From Tragulus kanchil (taxonomy: Eukaryota; Chordata; Mammalia; Artiodactyla; Tragulidae), in the NCBI GenBank assembly GCA_022376925.1, contig JAIOJX010000002.1:41315501-41379500 (forward strand): DNA of 64,000 nt. Reading direction: 5' to 3'. Every line of letters starts with the position of its first letter. Positions within the stretch are counted from its first letter, which is position 1. Below the pieces are notes generated by a model. The model saw only the letters and a list, made by a program, of their open reading frames with translations, had not been told where the DNA came from and ran no database searches. This document shows positions 47,529 to 58,295 of the stretch, piece by piece. The position numbers and the translations under genes were made by a program.

Positions 47529-48650
47529 AAAAACCAGCCTTCTGTCTGCACACAGGCACGTGGGTCATGGCTTTCTGGTGTGAGCGTGTGTCTCCAGGAG
47601 GGCAGCCCGGCACCTCGGCCCTGGCAAGAACACGGGTCCTCTGGAGAGGACACAGCAGTGGTCATGTCCAGGGCTCTGGCATGTCATGCCTGTTGTTACA
47701 GAGGCGCTGTGCTGCCAGGCTCTTTCTCTATCTTCTGTTTGATGGTAGGAAGAGGCTGTCGAGGGTGTGGATAAGAGAGAGGCTCAGGGGGAAGAAAAGG
47801 AAAGAAACAAACAAAAATAGACAGAGACTCGCTGTCCGGAGGCCACAACCTGACCCCTGTTCTGATCACTGCTGGCCCTGAGTCCCCGTCACCTGCACCT
47901 CGCATGGAAGCCCAGCTGGTGAGCCAGCGCACATTCCGCGGTGGAGACGGCCAGCCCGGGCCTCAGTCTCTGAGGACAGGACAGGTCTGGTCCCGCGGCT
48001 GCGGCAGGAAGTGAATCAGAGGGTAAGATTCCGCTGTCATCCCTTCATCCCTCCCCGTGTGTGTTCTGGGCACCACAGCCGTGTGACTCATCTCCCTATG
48101 TTATGTTCAGAAGCACCGAGTTCCTTTCCTTCTCCACCCTCTTTTCCACAGCCAGACCTCAACCTACACACAGAGAAAGCCCTGGAACTGATGAAGCCTG
48201 CGGGCTCATCCCCTGCCTGCTACATCCATAGCTTCCGGGTGCACGGAAGTCAGCTGCAATGAAATCTGCCTTCGGACAATGAATCAGAAAAGTCACTTGT
48301 CACCTATGGGGAACACTATTAACTGACAGAGAGAAAATATAGTCCGGAAGAGGCGGGAAGAGCACCCCACTTCCACCACACCTTTAGCCCTGTGCATGCC
48401 CTGCCCTCATGGAAACAGCCACACTATCCTAGAAGAGCTCTGAACCCCCGCCGTGTGTCTAAAATAGCATCTGATGTCAATTTGTGGCTTCTTTGTTTTT
48501 TATTTTACTAAAGAAGGAAAGAAATCTTATCTATATTCTGGCCCACTCAGCAGATTCTTCACTAGCATCTGTAAAACCAAAGGCATGAACTGATTTATTT
48601 AAAGAGAGAGACTTGAGAATCTTATTTTTAGCATCCAAGAGGATTATTTT
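47529..48650. other. Unique noncoding DNA
   Basis: Single-copy sequence between a CHR SINE and an old L1. No gene is recognised. Confidence 0.5.
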
Positions 48651-49410
48651 TCCAATCTTATTGAGAAATAATTGACATCCACCACTGTATATGTTTAATG
48701 TGCACAGTACGATGGTTTGATATATACATATATTGTGAAATGATTACAGTTCCTTGACTAAAGTCCGTCATCCCCTATAGATACAATAAAGAGAAAAGAA
48801 AAACCTCTCTGTTTGTGATGAGACTGTTAGGACTTACTCCTGCAGCTTCCCTGTAATCACAGAGCAGGGCTGACCTATCACCTTCTCCTTAGTCATCTTA
48901 GGACAGATGCGGTGACACTGGGAGCACTGCCCTCAAATCTGTAACCACCCACCCGATCTCTTTTTCTATCAGCTTGACGGGTTGGAGGTTGTTGTCCTTG
49001 TTCTAATATTAAGAAAGATCACGCATCATTTGTCTTCACTTGTCTCACTCAGCATGAAGCCCTGAGGCCCACCCTTGCCGGCACGAGTGGTAGGCTTGCC
49101 TCCGCTTCATTGCTAAGTAGGATTCCATTCTGTGTGTGTGTGTGTGACTTCTTTACCTATTCATTCACCAGCAGGCCCATGGGTGGTTTCTATGTCTTAG
49201 CAATTGCAATGGATTAATGTTAAAATGAACCTGGGAATGAACATATATTTTTAAGTTATTGTTTCCATTTCCTTTGGATAAACACCTAGACATAGAACTG
49301 ATGAATTGCATGGTAGTTCTATTTTTCACTTTTGAGGAACCTCACACTGTTTCCACAGTGACTGCACAATTTACATTCATTTCAGGTCTAAAATGCCACT
49401 TTCACCAAAT
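48651..49410 (+). mobile_element. Ancient L1 (L1M-type) remnant
   Basis: Follows an old L1 3' region: 'ttgagaaataattgacatcc', 'gatggtttgatatatacatatattgtgaaatgattac', 'gtgatgagactgttaggac', 'acttgtctcactcagcatgaagccc', 'taagtaggattccattctgtg', a TG run, 'tttcctttggataaacacc', 'gcatggtagttctatttttcac' and 'aggaacctcacactgtttcc'. Diverged with small deletions. Its last ~200 bp lie in the first copy of duplication 12. Confidence 0.7.
49131..49146. repeat. (TG)n run
   Basis: Eight TG units inside the ancient L1. Confidence 0.85.
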
Positions 49411-49662
49411 TGTAAGCCCACCTCAACCTAGGGGTCAAAGTGCCTTAAAAGAAAACAGCAAGTCCCTAGTGGAAGCAGGCACATCTCTGAAGGGTGGCTT
49501 GGAGGAGAGTCCCTTCCTTTATCATTAAGGATTACACAGAGGAAAAGTAAATCTTTGCCATCTTCAAAACTTTACACACTCAGCGACTTCCTTGTCACAA
49601 GAGCGGATGTTAACTAACACACTTCTGGGCTTTAGTGCCATTGCTTAAAAGAAGAACAACAG

Positions 49663-49810
49663 GGGAAGTCCCTGGTGGTCCAGTGGCTAAGACTCTGTGC
49701 TCCCAATGCAAGGTGTCCAGGTTCGATCCGTGGTTAGGAAACTAGAGCCCACATGCTACAACTGAGAGCCAATGCAGCCAAATAAATATAAATAAAATAT
49801 TTTTTAAAAA
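49663..49810 (+). mobile_element. CHR-type tRNA-Glu SINE, first copy
   Basis: Begins 'gggaagtccctggtggtcc' and includes 'ccaggttcgatccgtggtta' and an A-rich tail. Target-site duplication AAGAACAACAG (49652-49662) and AAGAACAATAG (49811-49821), one mismatch. Confidence 0.9.
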
Positions 49811-50750
49811 AAGAACAATAGTTCACCTCTAGGCAAGTGTTTGTGCTGGCATTGAGCCACCCGTGTGAAGGGCCCACTGCCACCAGCAGAGCCTCCTCTG
49901 CACCCCCATGCCCCCCACACACCCCAGAGTGCTTCCCCTTGTGGAGTTCAGCTGCTGCCCTTGCCCTGGGGGCCACCATGCCCTCTGGGATCAGTCCTTA
50001 CTCGGTGACGGCTGTGCCCCCCCCAGGCCTGTGTCTCTGCTGAGGAGGGGCGGCACATGCTCACCTGGACCCTCCTGCTGCCACCACGATGACACCTCCA
50101 CCACCCCCAAACCACCAGGGACCACGCAGCCCAAGGGGGACACCTGTGCCTACAAACGTGCATGGAGACGGGCGCCGCCATCACAGGGCCACCGCCAGGC
50201 CGGGGACCCCTCCCTCCGCGGGAGCCACTGCACACTGGGTCGTCCGTGCCGGCGCGTGGACTGCCCGCCAGCAGAGGGTGGGCCACGCCCGCGACAATGG
50301 ATTAATGTTAAAATGAACCTGGGAATGAACATATATTTTTAAGTTATTGTTTCCATTTCCTTTGGATAAACACCTAGACATAGAACTGATGAATTGCATG
50401 GTAGTTCTATTTTTCACTTTTGAGGAACCTCACACTGTTTCCACAGTGACTGCACAATTTACATTCATTTCAGGTCTAAAATGCCACTTTCACCAAATTG
50501 TAAGCCCACCTCAACCTAGGGGTCAAAGTGCCTTAAAAGAAAACAGCAAGTCCCTAGTGGAAGCAGGCACATCTCTGAAGGGTGGCTTGGAGGAGAGTCC
50601 CTTCCTTTATCATTAAGGATTACACAGAGGAAAAGTAAATCTTTGCCATCTTCAAAACTTTACACACTCAGCGACTTCCTTGTCACAAGAGCGGATGTTA
50701 ACTAACACACTTCTGGGCTTTAGTGCCATTGCTTAAAAGAAGAACAACAG

Positions 50751-50898
50751 GGGAAGTCCCTGGTGGTCCAGTGGCTAAGACTCTGTGCTCCCAATGCAAG
50801 GTGTCCAGGTTCGATCCGTGGTTAGGAAACTAGAGCCCACATGCTACAACTGAGAGCCAATGCAGCCAAATAAATATAAATAAAATATTTTTTAAAAA
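50751..50898 (+). mobile_element. CHR-type tRNA-Glu SINE, second copy
   Basis: Duplicate of 49663-49810 at offset 1,088 bp, with the same one-mismatch target-site duplication, so it is not a separate insertion. Confidence 0.9.
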
Positions 50899-51382
50899 AA
50901 GAACAATAGTTCACCTCTAGGCAAGTGTTTGTGCTGGCATTGAGCCACCCGTGTGAAGGGCCCACTGCCACCAGCAGAGCCTCCTCTGCACCCCCATGCC
51001 CCCCACACACCCCAGAGTGCTTCCCCTTGTGGAGTTCAGCTGCTGCCCTTGCCCTGGGGGCCACCATGCCCTCTGGGATCAGTCCTTACTCGGTGACGGC
51101 TGTGCCCCCCCCAGGCCTGTGTCTCTGCTGAGGAGGGGCGGCACATGCTCACCTGGACCCTCCTGCTGCCACCACGATGACACCTCCACCACCCCCAAAC
51201 CACCAGGGACCACGCAGCCCAAGGGGGACACCTGTGCCTACAAACGTGCATGGAGACGGGCGCCGCCATCACAGGGCCACCGCCAGGCCGGGGACCCCTC
51301 CCTCCGCGGGAGCCACTGCACACTGGGTCGTCCGTGCCGGCGCGTGGACTGCCCCCCAGCACAGCCTGAGCCACGCCCGCGA

Positions 51383-53830
51383 CAGTGGCTCCCGCCCCGT
51401 GGACGCGCTCTGCTTCCTCACGTCTTCAGCCGCACGGCTCACAGATGCTTGATCCCACACCAGGTCCTGAGAGTCTGTCTTCCTGTCTCTTTTGCTGGTT
51501 TCCTCAAAACAGAGCTCAGTGTTCTTTTTTCTCTACGAACATTTTGAAGATTCTGGGTCTCCATTGCCCAGAAAGAACGCACCCTCCCCAAGCGTGACGC
51601 GTACCTCTCGGACATCCAGGACCCTCGTTCCCAGGCAGGGAAGGAGCCTGAAGCCTTGTGCCTTAGGGGGCCAGGAGGAGGTGAGCCTGCAGACCACCCT
51701 GGTCCCCATGGCTTGGCTTGGGAGGCACCCTCCTTGAGCCTGGAGACAGCAGCACGCCTGCAGCGCAAGCCCCGCCCAGCTCCCCACCCCTGTGCTCTGC
51801 CCCAGCCGTCCTCCCTCCTCCGCGCTGACGCACAAGCGTCCCCTGACTCAGCGCTCACCCTCAGGCTATGTCCTCTGCTCTCCCTCCCGTTTCTCAGTGT
51901 GGCAGGTCCCCAGCGAGGTCAGACCCTCCCTTGCCTCCTCCAGTCACTTCCTAAATCCACCTTCTCTCCCAGGAAAACCCTAAATGTGTCATCTCACGTC
52001 TGTTTTCTCTGTTAGTGCTTCTCTGAGACCCTGAAAGAAGCTGCGGATGCTGCCCTGGAGGAAGGCAAGCCTTGGGACTCGGGCCTCTGCGACATCCTCT
52101 CTTCTGAGCGCGGGGACAAGGGAGCGCGATGGCCAGTGCCCACGGACGGGCTCCCGAGCGCCTCCGTGTGGTGGGAGCCTTGGCCACCCTCCCCGCCCAG
52201 AGCCCGGGACAAACCTCCAAGAGAACAGAGCTGCTGAGCTGCCGGCTGGGAGAGAGGGCGGGATTACAGACTGTAATTCAAGCTAATATTTGAGGCTTGG
52301 CAAGTGCACCTCTGGGACTTCTTGAAAACCCCCGAATCTTTCTCGTTTCAGAGCAATTAAGCCGACCCCAGCGTCCTGGCTCCAGGAAGCCGCGAGGCTC
52401 CGGGTTTACTGCCATTTCCTCTCCCTAAGCCGCTCCAGCTCCATCCCGGCCGGTTGGTGCCACCGAGGGGCCCCAAGAGCCACCAGTGTGGGCCGGGGCG
52501 GGGGCGCGGGCGGCCACAGGTACATGTGGCTTCCAGGCCGCGGGCCGAGGCAGTGATGTGTGGTATAATCGAAAACATCCCGCAGTAATTTAATAGTTCC
52601 CACCAAGCACAGACACGAAGTCTAGCAGCCCTTCCCTCCACGCGCTGAACCCTGGGGCCCCGGTGGGGGGTGGGGGGGAGTCCAGAGCCAGTGCCAGGGA
52701 ACTTTCCTGCTTCCCTTTGAGTCTGGCTCTGATGTTACACAGAAAGATGTGAGCTCTGGAAATGTGCAGAAAGCAGAGACGGACGTGCAATGCCTTGTCC
52801 AGCTCTGGTGGTGGGACAGGGGCAGAGCGAGGACCCTCACACACTGGGGAAGCCCGGCCACCCGGAGGATGGAAAGGAAAGGCGCATCAGTCAGCACAGC
52901 AGCCAGCGGCAGCCTTTCATGAAAAGCACCTGAGTCCCATGTGGATGCAAGGGGAGCGAACTGACTGGAGGTACTCTGAGGCCACATTCCTCCTCCTCCC
53001 ACCTCTGAGAGCCATCTCTGGGGGAGGACACCAGGCAGCCCTGCCTGTGAGCGGATTCCATAGCCAGGCAGGTGACAAGTGGAGGCGCGAGCTTGGGAAG
53101 AAGTCTCTTCCGGTTATAAGCTTTCTTTTTAAATTACGATCAGTTTCCCTGAAATTAGTCACACACCATTGCCTAAACTTTCCGTATTTGATAAGATCAG
53201 TGGCTGCCCGAGGCTGTGGCTTGTGGTCTGATCTGTCTGAGGCTCTGCTGTTAAGGCCAGCGGACAGGGGTGTCTGCACACACGTGCACCGAAGCCTCCA
53301 GGGCACCCAGAACCGTCCTGCAGGGACCCCTGTCTGGCTTCCCCCAAAGCACTCAAGGAATGCAGACGAGAGTCCCTGACGCACTAAGGCGGGCTCTAAG
53401 CCACTTGCAGACTCCCTGGCGTCACCCCGCCTCGGAGCCAGGAGCCGCTGGCCTCCCCGGGGAGCTGGCCCCCGACGTGGGCGCAGGAGACCAGCTGGGC
53501 CGGTGCCCTCAGAGGGGCCTCTCTGGGCTCCCCTAGTGTATCTGCAGGGGGCTGATGTCCTGTTCCGGCTGGTGCGCAGGAGCCAGGGAGTGCTGGAGAA
53601 GCCCTGGGCACAGAACGCGGTGGCTGTGGGGCAGGGTGGGGCTCTCACGGCTTCACTGTGAGATGAGAGTTGGTGCTGAGGCAGCCCCAACCACGGGGGC
53701 CTCTAGAAAGCAGACGAGGCGGGCGGGGGTTCCTGAGGGAGCTCAGGGAGGCCCTGGCTACCCGGAGGCGAGAGAGCCCTCCAGCCAACAGAGCTGCGTA
53801 GCCGACGGACGGATCCACGTGACCGGAGGG
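51383..53830. other. Unique noncoding DNA with a CpG-rich patch
   Basis: Single-copy GC-rich DNA. Minus-strand frames reach 257 codons (52917-53690), but with no domain I recognise, so they are treated as chance frames. The CpG-rich patch is listed separately. Confidence 0.5.
52350..52570. promoter_or_regulatory. CpG-rich patch, possible small CpG island
   Basis: About 17 CpGs in about 200 bp (cgcgagg, ccggccgg, gggcgcgggcggcc, gccgcgggccg), repeat-free and flanked by AT-rich words (attacagactgtaat at 52264-52278; gcagtaatttaatagttcc at 52580-52598). It could be a minor regulatory island. No transcript is evident. Confidence 0.35.
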
Positions 53831-55998
53831 AATTAAGAGCGGACCCTACAGCAGCCCTAAGGGTGGGTCGTCCACCCCAGGCGCTGTGTCTGCCTCCCCA
53901 CCAGGCCCTACCCTGGGCAGAGCAACGGGTGGGGCACCTCAGGTGGGACAGAGCCTCTCAGGGATCACACGCCCGTCCCCCACCGGGTCTGACAGCCCAA
54001 ATCCCCCAAGTATCGGAACCAGGACCCCAGCCTGGACTAGGGCTGGGAGGAGCCTCCTCTCCAGACCAGGTTCTCGGTGTGGTGCCACCCTCCACGCTGT
54101 CTGATGAGAAAGTTCTCTATCAGATATAAGATATTTGGTATGCATTTATATAACACAAGATATGGTATTTGTGAATTGACATCTTTGATTAACACAGACA
54201 ACTTCACAAGAATACCATGTCGCTGTTGGGTGGGAAAAGTCGGGTTGGATGAGAACGTGGGTGTCAGCTGTGAAATGAATCCTGATGGCAGCATTCTGCA
54301 TCCCATCCCAGCGAGATCCACCTCCCAGAAGCCCTGGAAACCGAAACCATCAAAACCAGAGACTGAGCTGCGTCAGACTCATCTGGGCCTGTCTTTTCTC
54401 CACTTTCTTTGAGGTTAAACGTTGTTAAAACCATGATTCAGACTGAACCTGGCAGGGTCTGTGGTTCCTTTAGTGTGTTGCCACCTGCACCCCAGTCTCG
54501 AGGCCAGTGTTTCTGCTGTCCCTAGAGGACCCTGGGCAACTGGGGCTTTGAGCGTGTTTCCCTGGGTCCCTTAGAAACTCCCGACGCAGCCTCACCCTGA
54601 GCGTCCCCAGCACTGGGGTCGGGGGGGCGGGGTGTCCCTGCTAGGCAGGTGTTCCCACAGTCCCACGCCGAATTGGGCTGTGGTCCCTCCAACACAAGGT
54701 TGTGTGTCCCTGCATCCGCTCCCTCTCCCTGGAAGCCCCCGGCCACCTAGACAGGAACTGCTCCACTGCCCTTGGCTGAAGGCCACCAACTCCACTCGGC
54801 AGGCCGTGCCCGCATGTGCATCACCCCCCTGCATCTGACCTCACTCTGCTAAAGCCCCACGGCTTTTCCCATCAAGAGTCACTTTTCCCAGAGCCTCTTT
54901 GTGGCAGACGGAGTGTACAATTAAGAGCGGACCCTACAGCAGCCCTAAGGGTGGGTCGTCCACCCCAGGCGCTGTGTCTGCCTCCCCACCAGGCCCTACC
55001 CTGGGCAGAGCAACGGGTGGGGCACCTCAGGTGGGACAGAGCCTCTCAGGGATCACACGCCCGTCCCCCACCGGGTCTGACAGCCCAAATCCCCCAAGTA
55101 TCGGAACCAGGACCCCAGCCTGGACTAGGGCTGGGAGGAGCCTCCTCTCCAGACCAGGTTCTCGGTGTGGTGCCACCCTCCACGCTGTCTGATGAGAAAG
55201 TTCTCTATCAGATATAAGATATTTGGTATGCATTTATATAACACAAGATATGGTATTTGTGAATTGACATCTTTGATTAACACAGACAACTTCACAAGAA
55301 TACCATGTCGCTGTTGGGTGGGAAAAGTCGGGTTGGATGAGAACGTGGGTGTCAGCTGTGAAATGAATCCTGATGGCAGCATTCTGCATCCCATCCCAGC
55401 GAGATCCACCTCCCAGAAGCCCTGGAAACCGAAACCATCAAAACCAGAGACTGAGCTGCGTCAGACTCATCTGGGCCTGTCTTTTCTCCACTTTCTTTGA
55501 GGTTAAACGTTGTTAAAACCATGATTCAGACTGAACCTGGCAGGGTCTGTGGTTCCTTTGCGTGTGTTGCCACCTGCACCCCAGTCTCGAGGCCAGTGTT
55601 TCTGCTGTCCCTAGAGGACCCTGGGCAACTGGGGCTTTGAGCGTGTTTCCCTGGGTCCCTTAGAAACTCCCGACGCAGCCTCACCCTGAGCGTCCCCAGC
55701 ACTGGGGTCGGGGGGTCGGGGTGGCCCTGCTAGGCAGGTGTTCCTACAGTCCCACGCCGGGAATTGGGCTGTGGTCCCTCCAACACAAGGTTGTGTGTCC
55801 CTGCATCCGCTCCCTCTCCCTGGAAGCCCCCGGCCACCTAGACAGGAACTGCTCCACTGCCCTTGGCTGAAGGCCACCAACTCCACTCGGCAGGCCGTGC
55901 CCGCATGTGCATCACCCCCCTGCATCTGACCTCACTCTGCTAAAGCCCCACGGCTTTTCCCATCAAGAGTCACTTTTCCCAGAGCCTCTTTGTGGCAG
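53831..55998. repeat. Direct duplication 13 (copies 53831-54908 and 54919-55998)
   Basis: About 1,078 bp repeated, offset 1,088 bp, with 10 filler bases (cggagtgtac). Differences cluster in the last 450 bp of the first copy: ctttagtgtg/ctttgcgtgtg, gggggggcggggtgtcc/gggggtcggggtggcc, tgttcccac/tgttcctac and cgccgaatt/cgccgggaatt. Confidence 0.95.
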
Positions 55999-56258
55999 AG
56001 GCCAGTCCCGAGGTGGCCCCAGTCCCCAGGTGGCCCCATTCTCAAAGGGATCCCAGTACTGAGATGGCCAAAGTCATGAGGCAGCCCCAGTCCGGAGGTG
56101 ACCCCAGTCTCAAGGTGACCCCGGTCTGGAGGTGGCCCCAGTACTGAGGCAGCCCCAGTCCTGAGGCGACCCGTCTCGAGGTGACCCCAGTCCCAAGGGG
56201 GCCCCAATCTCGAGGTGACCCCAGTCTGGACTTGGCCTGTCCTGAGGTGGCCCTCCAT
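55999..56258. repeat. Minisatellite of about 18 bp period
   Basis: About fourteen imperfect units of the form 'gaggtgaccccagtctc' follow each other, with variants ggtggcccc and ggcagcccc. On the minus strand they translate to repeated GHLETG/GHLRTG-like words, which is only a by-product. Starts right after the second copy of duplication 13 ends. Confidence 0.85.
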
Positions 56259-57800
56259 TCTGTGGTCTGAAGCAGATGAGAAGAGCAAGGGACACGCAGA
56301 AACAGTCACTGACCGTGGGTGGACCCCACCTCCCTCCCACCCTCCCTATCCCCGGAGGCCGACTGCTTCCTAACTTCTTTCTGAAACTGAAACAACACGT
56401 TCATCCCGGAATCAAATCCCTTCAAGCCAGCGCAGTAATTCTCCAAGCATGTGCGTTTTCATCTTCATCTCCAGTGATTAAGTGGAAATTTCATGTCTTG
56501 TTACAGGAATGCCCGGTCAGGAGGAGAAACTCTGGGTGAAGCCTCCCTTCACCTAAACCCACAACGAGGGTTCTGCGAGGCCGGCCTGCGGGGCCGCGTG
56601 CCTGCACATTGCTCAGCCTGGCCCCACCCGCCCTCCGAGACCTCCCTCCTGCCCCTTCCCTCAGCCGGCTCCCACTCGGACCGCACATCATGGAGAACTG
56701 CTCTGACACCCCACACTCTTCCTGATTTCAGGACAGGGTGTGAAGGTGCCTTGCCGGGATGAGGGGACAAAGATGGGGAGATGAGAGGGGCCTCCAAAGG
56801 GCTGGGACCCCAGGAAGCCTCTGTCTTTGCCCGTGCGGAGCAGCAGCCCCCAGGAAAGTCGGAAGGACCTCAGGTCTGATGACCCCATAAGACAAGAGGA
56901 AGTGTGGAGAAGCACGGGTCTGTGCCACTATGCAGGTCGCAGTCACCGCGGGGCGGGGGGGGGGGACACAAAACAGGAGGTCTGAAGACGCAGGTCCCCG
57001 AAGAAGTGCTCCGGGGCCCCGCCCACCCCCGCGCATCTGCTCATGGGCGGGGATGCACACCACTGAGCGACTCTGACTTTCAAAGAAGCAGATTCCTCAT
57101 CACTTTGATAAATTCACAAATGCCGCCACAAAAGACATTTAAAGCAAGACTTGCCACTGAGCCAGCCCCTAGACCGGGCTAATGTCTCTGTAAACACCAT
57201 GAGGACACACCGCTTCATCTGTGGTCCCGTCCGCCGCGCAGGGTGCAGGGCTCATCCTTCCGAAAGTCAATATTTGCAGAGAAAGAAAAGAGTGGGATTG
57301 GCTAAGCCAGTTTTTCAGGCCCAGTGCAGAAAAGTAACAATCTGATTTATTTCTTCCCCTGTTCTGTTCTATTAAAATGAACCCGTGCAGAAAGTGGTCT
57401 TCCCATTCGCGTGTGTTTTATGAAGGGGAGGCACATGCTGAGTGAACGGCTCTCAAGGTACGAAGGTGCCCTTGGCAGCTGTTCCACACGAGGGGGACGG
57501 AAGCTGGGTTTCCTGGGAGAGTCTTGGTCAATAGCTGGCTGGAGCCAGCTTACCCCGCCCACCGGGGAAGCCCACTCTGCCCACCCCTTCACATCCCTGC
57601 TGAGGGACAGCACGCTGCGGGCTTAGATCAGCCATGGGAGGGGATCCCCACCACTGAAACCAGCAAACCTTACACCCGGCTCTGGTCCCCAGAGACCCAT
57701 CAACCCTTCAGCGGGGAAATCAAGGTCGAAGACCAGAAACAGACGAAGGCCTCTGCCTGACACGGGGCCCCAGTGACGAGGGGCTCTTGAGTTCCTTAAT
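56259..57800. other. Unique noncoding DNA
   Basis: GC-rich single-copy DNA with an 11-G run at 56955-56965 and AT-richer parts (56400-56500, 57330-57420). No gene is recognised. Confidence 0.5.
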
Positions 57801-57820
57801 GGCCTCAAGAATCACCCACA

Positions 57821-58295
57821 AACACTGTTATCAAACACTGAATGGCCTTGACGGCTAGCTCTTGCTGCAGGTTTAATAATGCTTCTTAAGAAATTCAACC
57901 TAATGACAGATACCGTATATTAACACATACATATAGAGTCTAGACAGATGCTACTGATGGTCTTTCACACAAAGCAGTCAAGGAGACACAGATGTAAAGA
58001 ACAGACTTTTGGACTCAGTGGGAGAAGGAGAGGGTGGGGTGATTGGAGAACGTCGTATTGAAGCATGTACCTTACCACATGTAGAATAGGGAACCCGTGT
58101 GAGTTTGATGCGTGAAGCAGGGCACCCAAGGCCGGTGCTCCGTGACAACCTGGAGGGACGGGTGGGGCGGGGCACCAGGAGGGAGGGGACACATGTATAC
58201 CTGTGGCCAATTCATACCGATGTATGGCAGACACCATCACAACGTGGTAAAGCAATTATCCTCCAATGAAAACAAATAAATAAAATTTTTAAAAA
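57821..58295 (+). mobile_element. Retroposon 3' end, probably L1 3' UTR type, first copy
   Basis: The common ruminant 3'-end sequence is recognisable: 'agtctagacagatgctactgatgg', 'agacacagatgtaaagaacagac', 'ctccgtgacaacctgg', 'ggacacatgtatacctgtgg' and 'gtaaagcaattatcctccaatg', ending in AATAAATAAAATTTTTAAAAAA. A near-match AGAATCACCCACA (57808-57820) and AGAAATCACCCACA (58296-58309) probably form the target-site duplication. The first ~90 bp of the span may not belong to it. Confidence 0.65.

Larger units (their letters stand above)
49207..51382. repeat. Direct duplication 12 (copies 49207-50294 and 50295-51382)
   Basis: 1,088 bp repeated without filler. Over the first ~1,055 bp I see no difference. 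In the last 30 bp the first copy carries five substitutions in 15 bases (positions 50267, 50274, 50277, 50278, 50281), all C/G or G/A changes. The two copies share L1 and SINE content, so the SINE's own target-site duplication appears twice. Confidence 0.95.

Noticed and set aside
52917..53690. Open frame of 257 codons on the minus strand
   Set aside because: Typical GC-rich chance frame with no recognisable domain, and overlapping frames of like length lie on the other strand.
56955..56965. 11-G run as a G-quadruplex
   Set aside because: A single homopolymer run, also a common sequencing artefact; there is not enough structure to call a feature.
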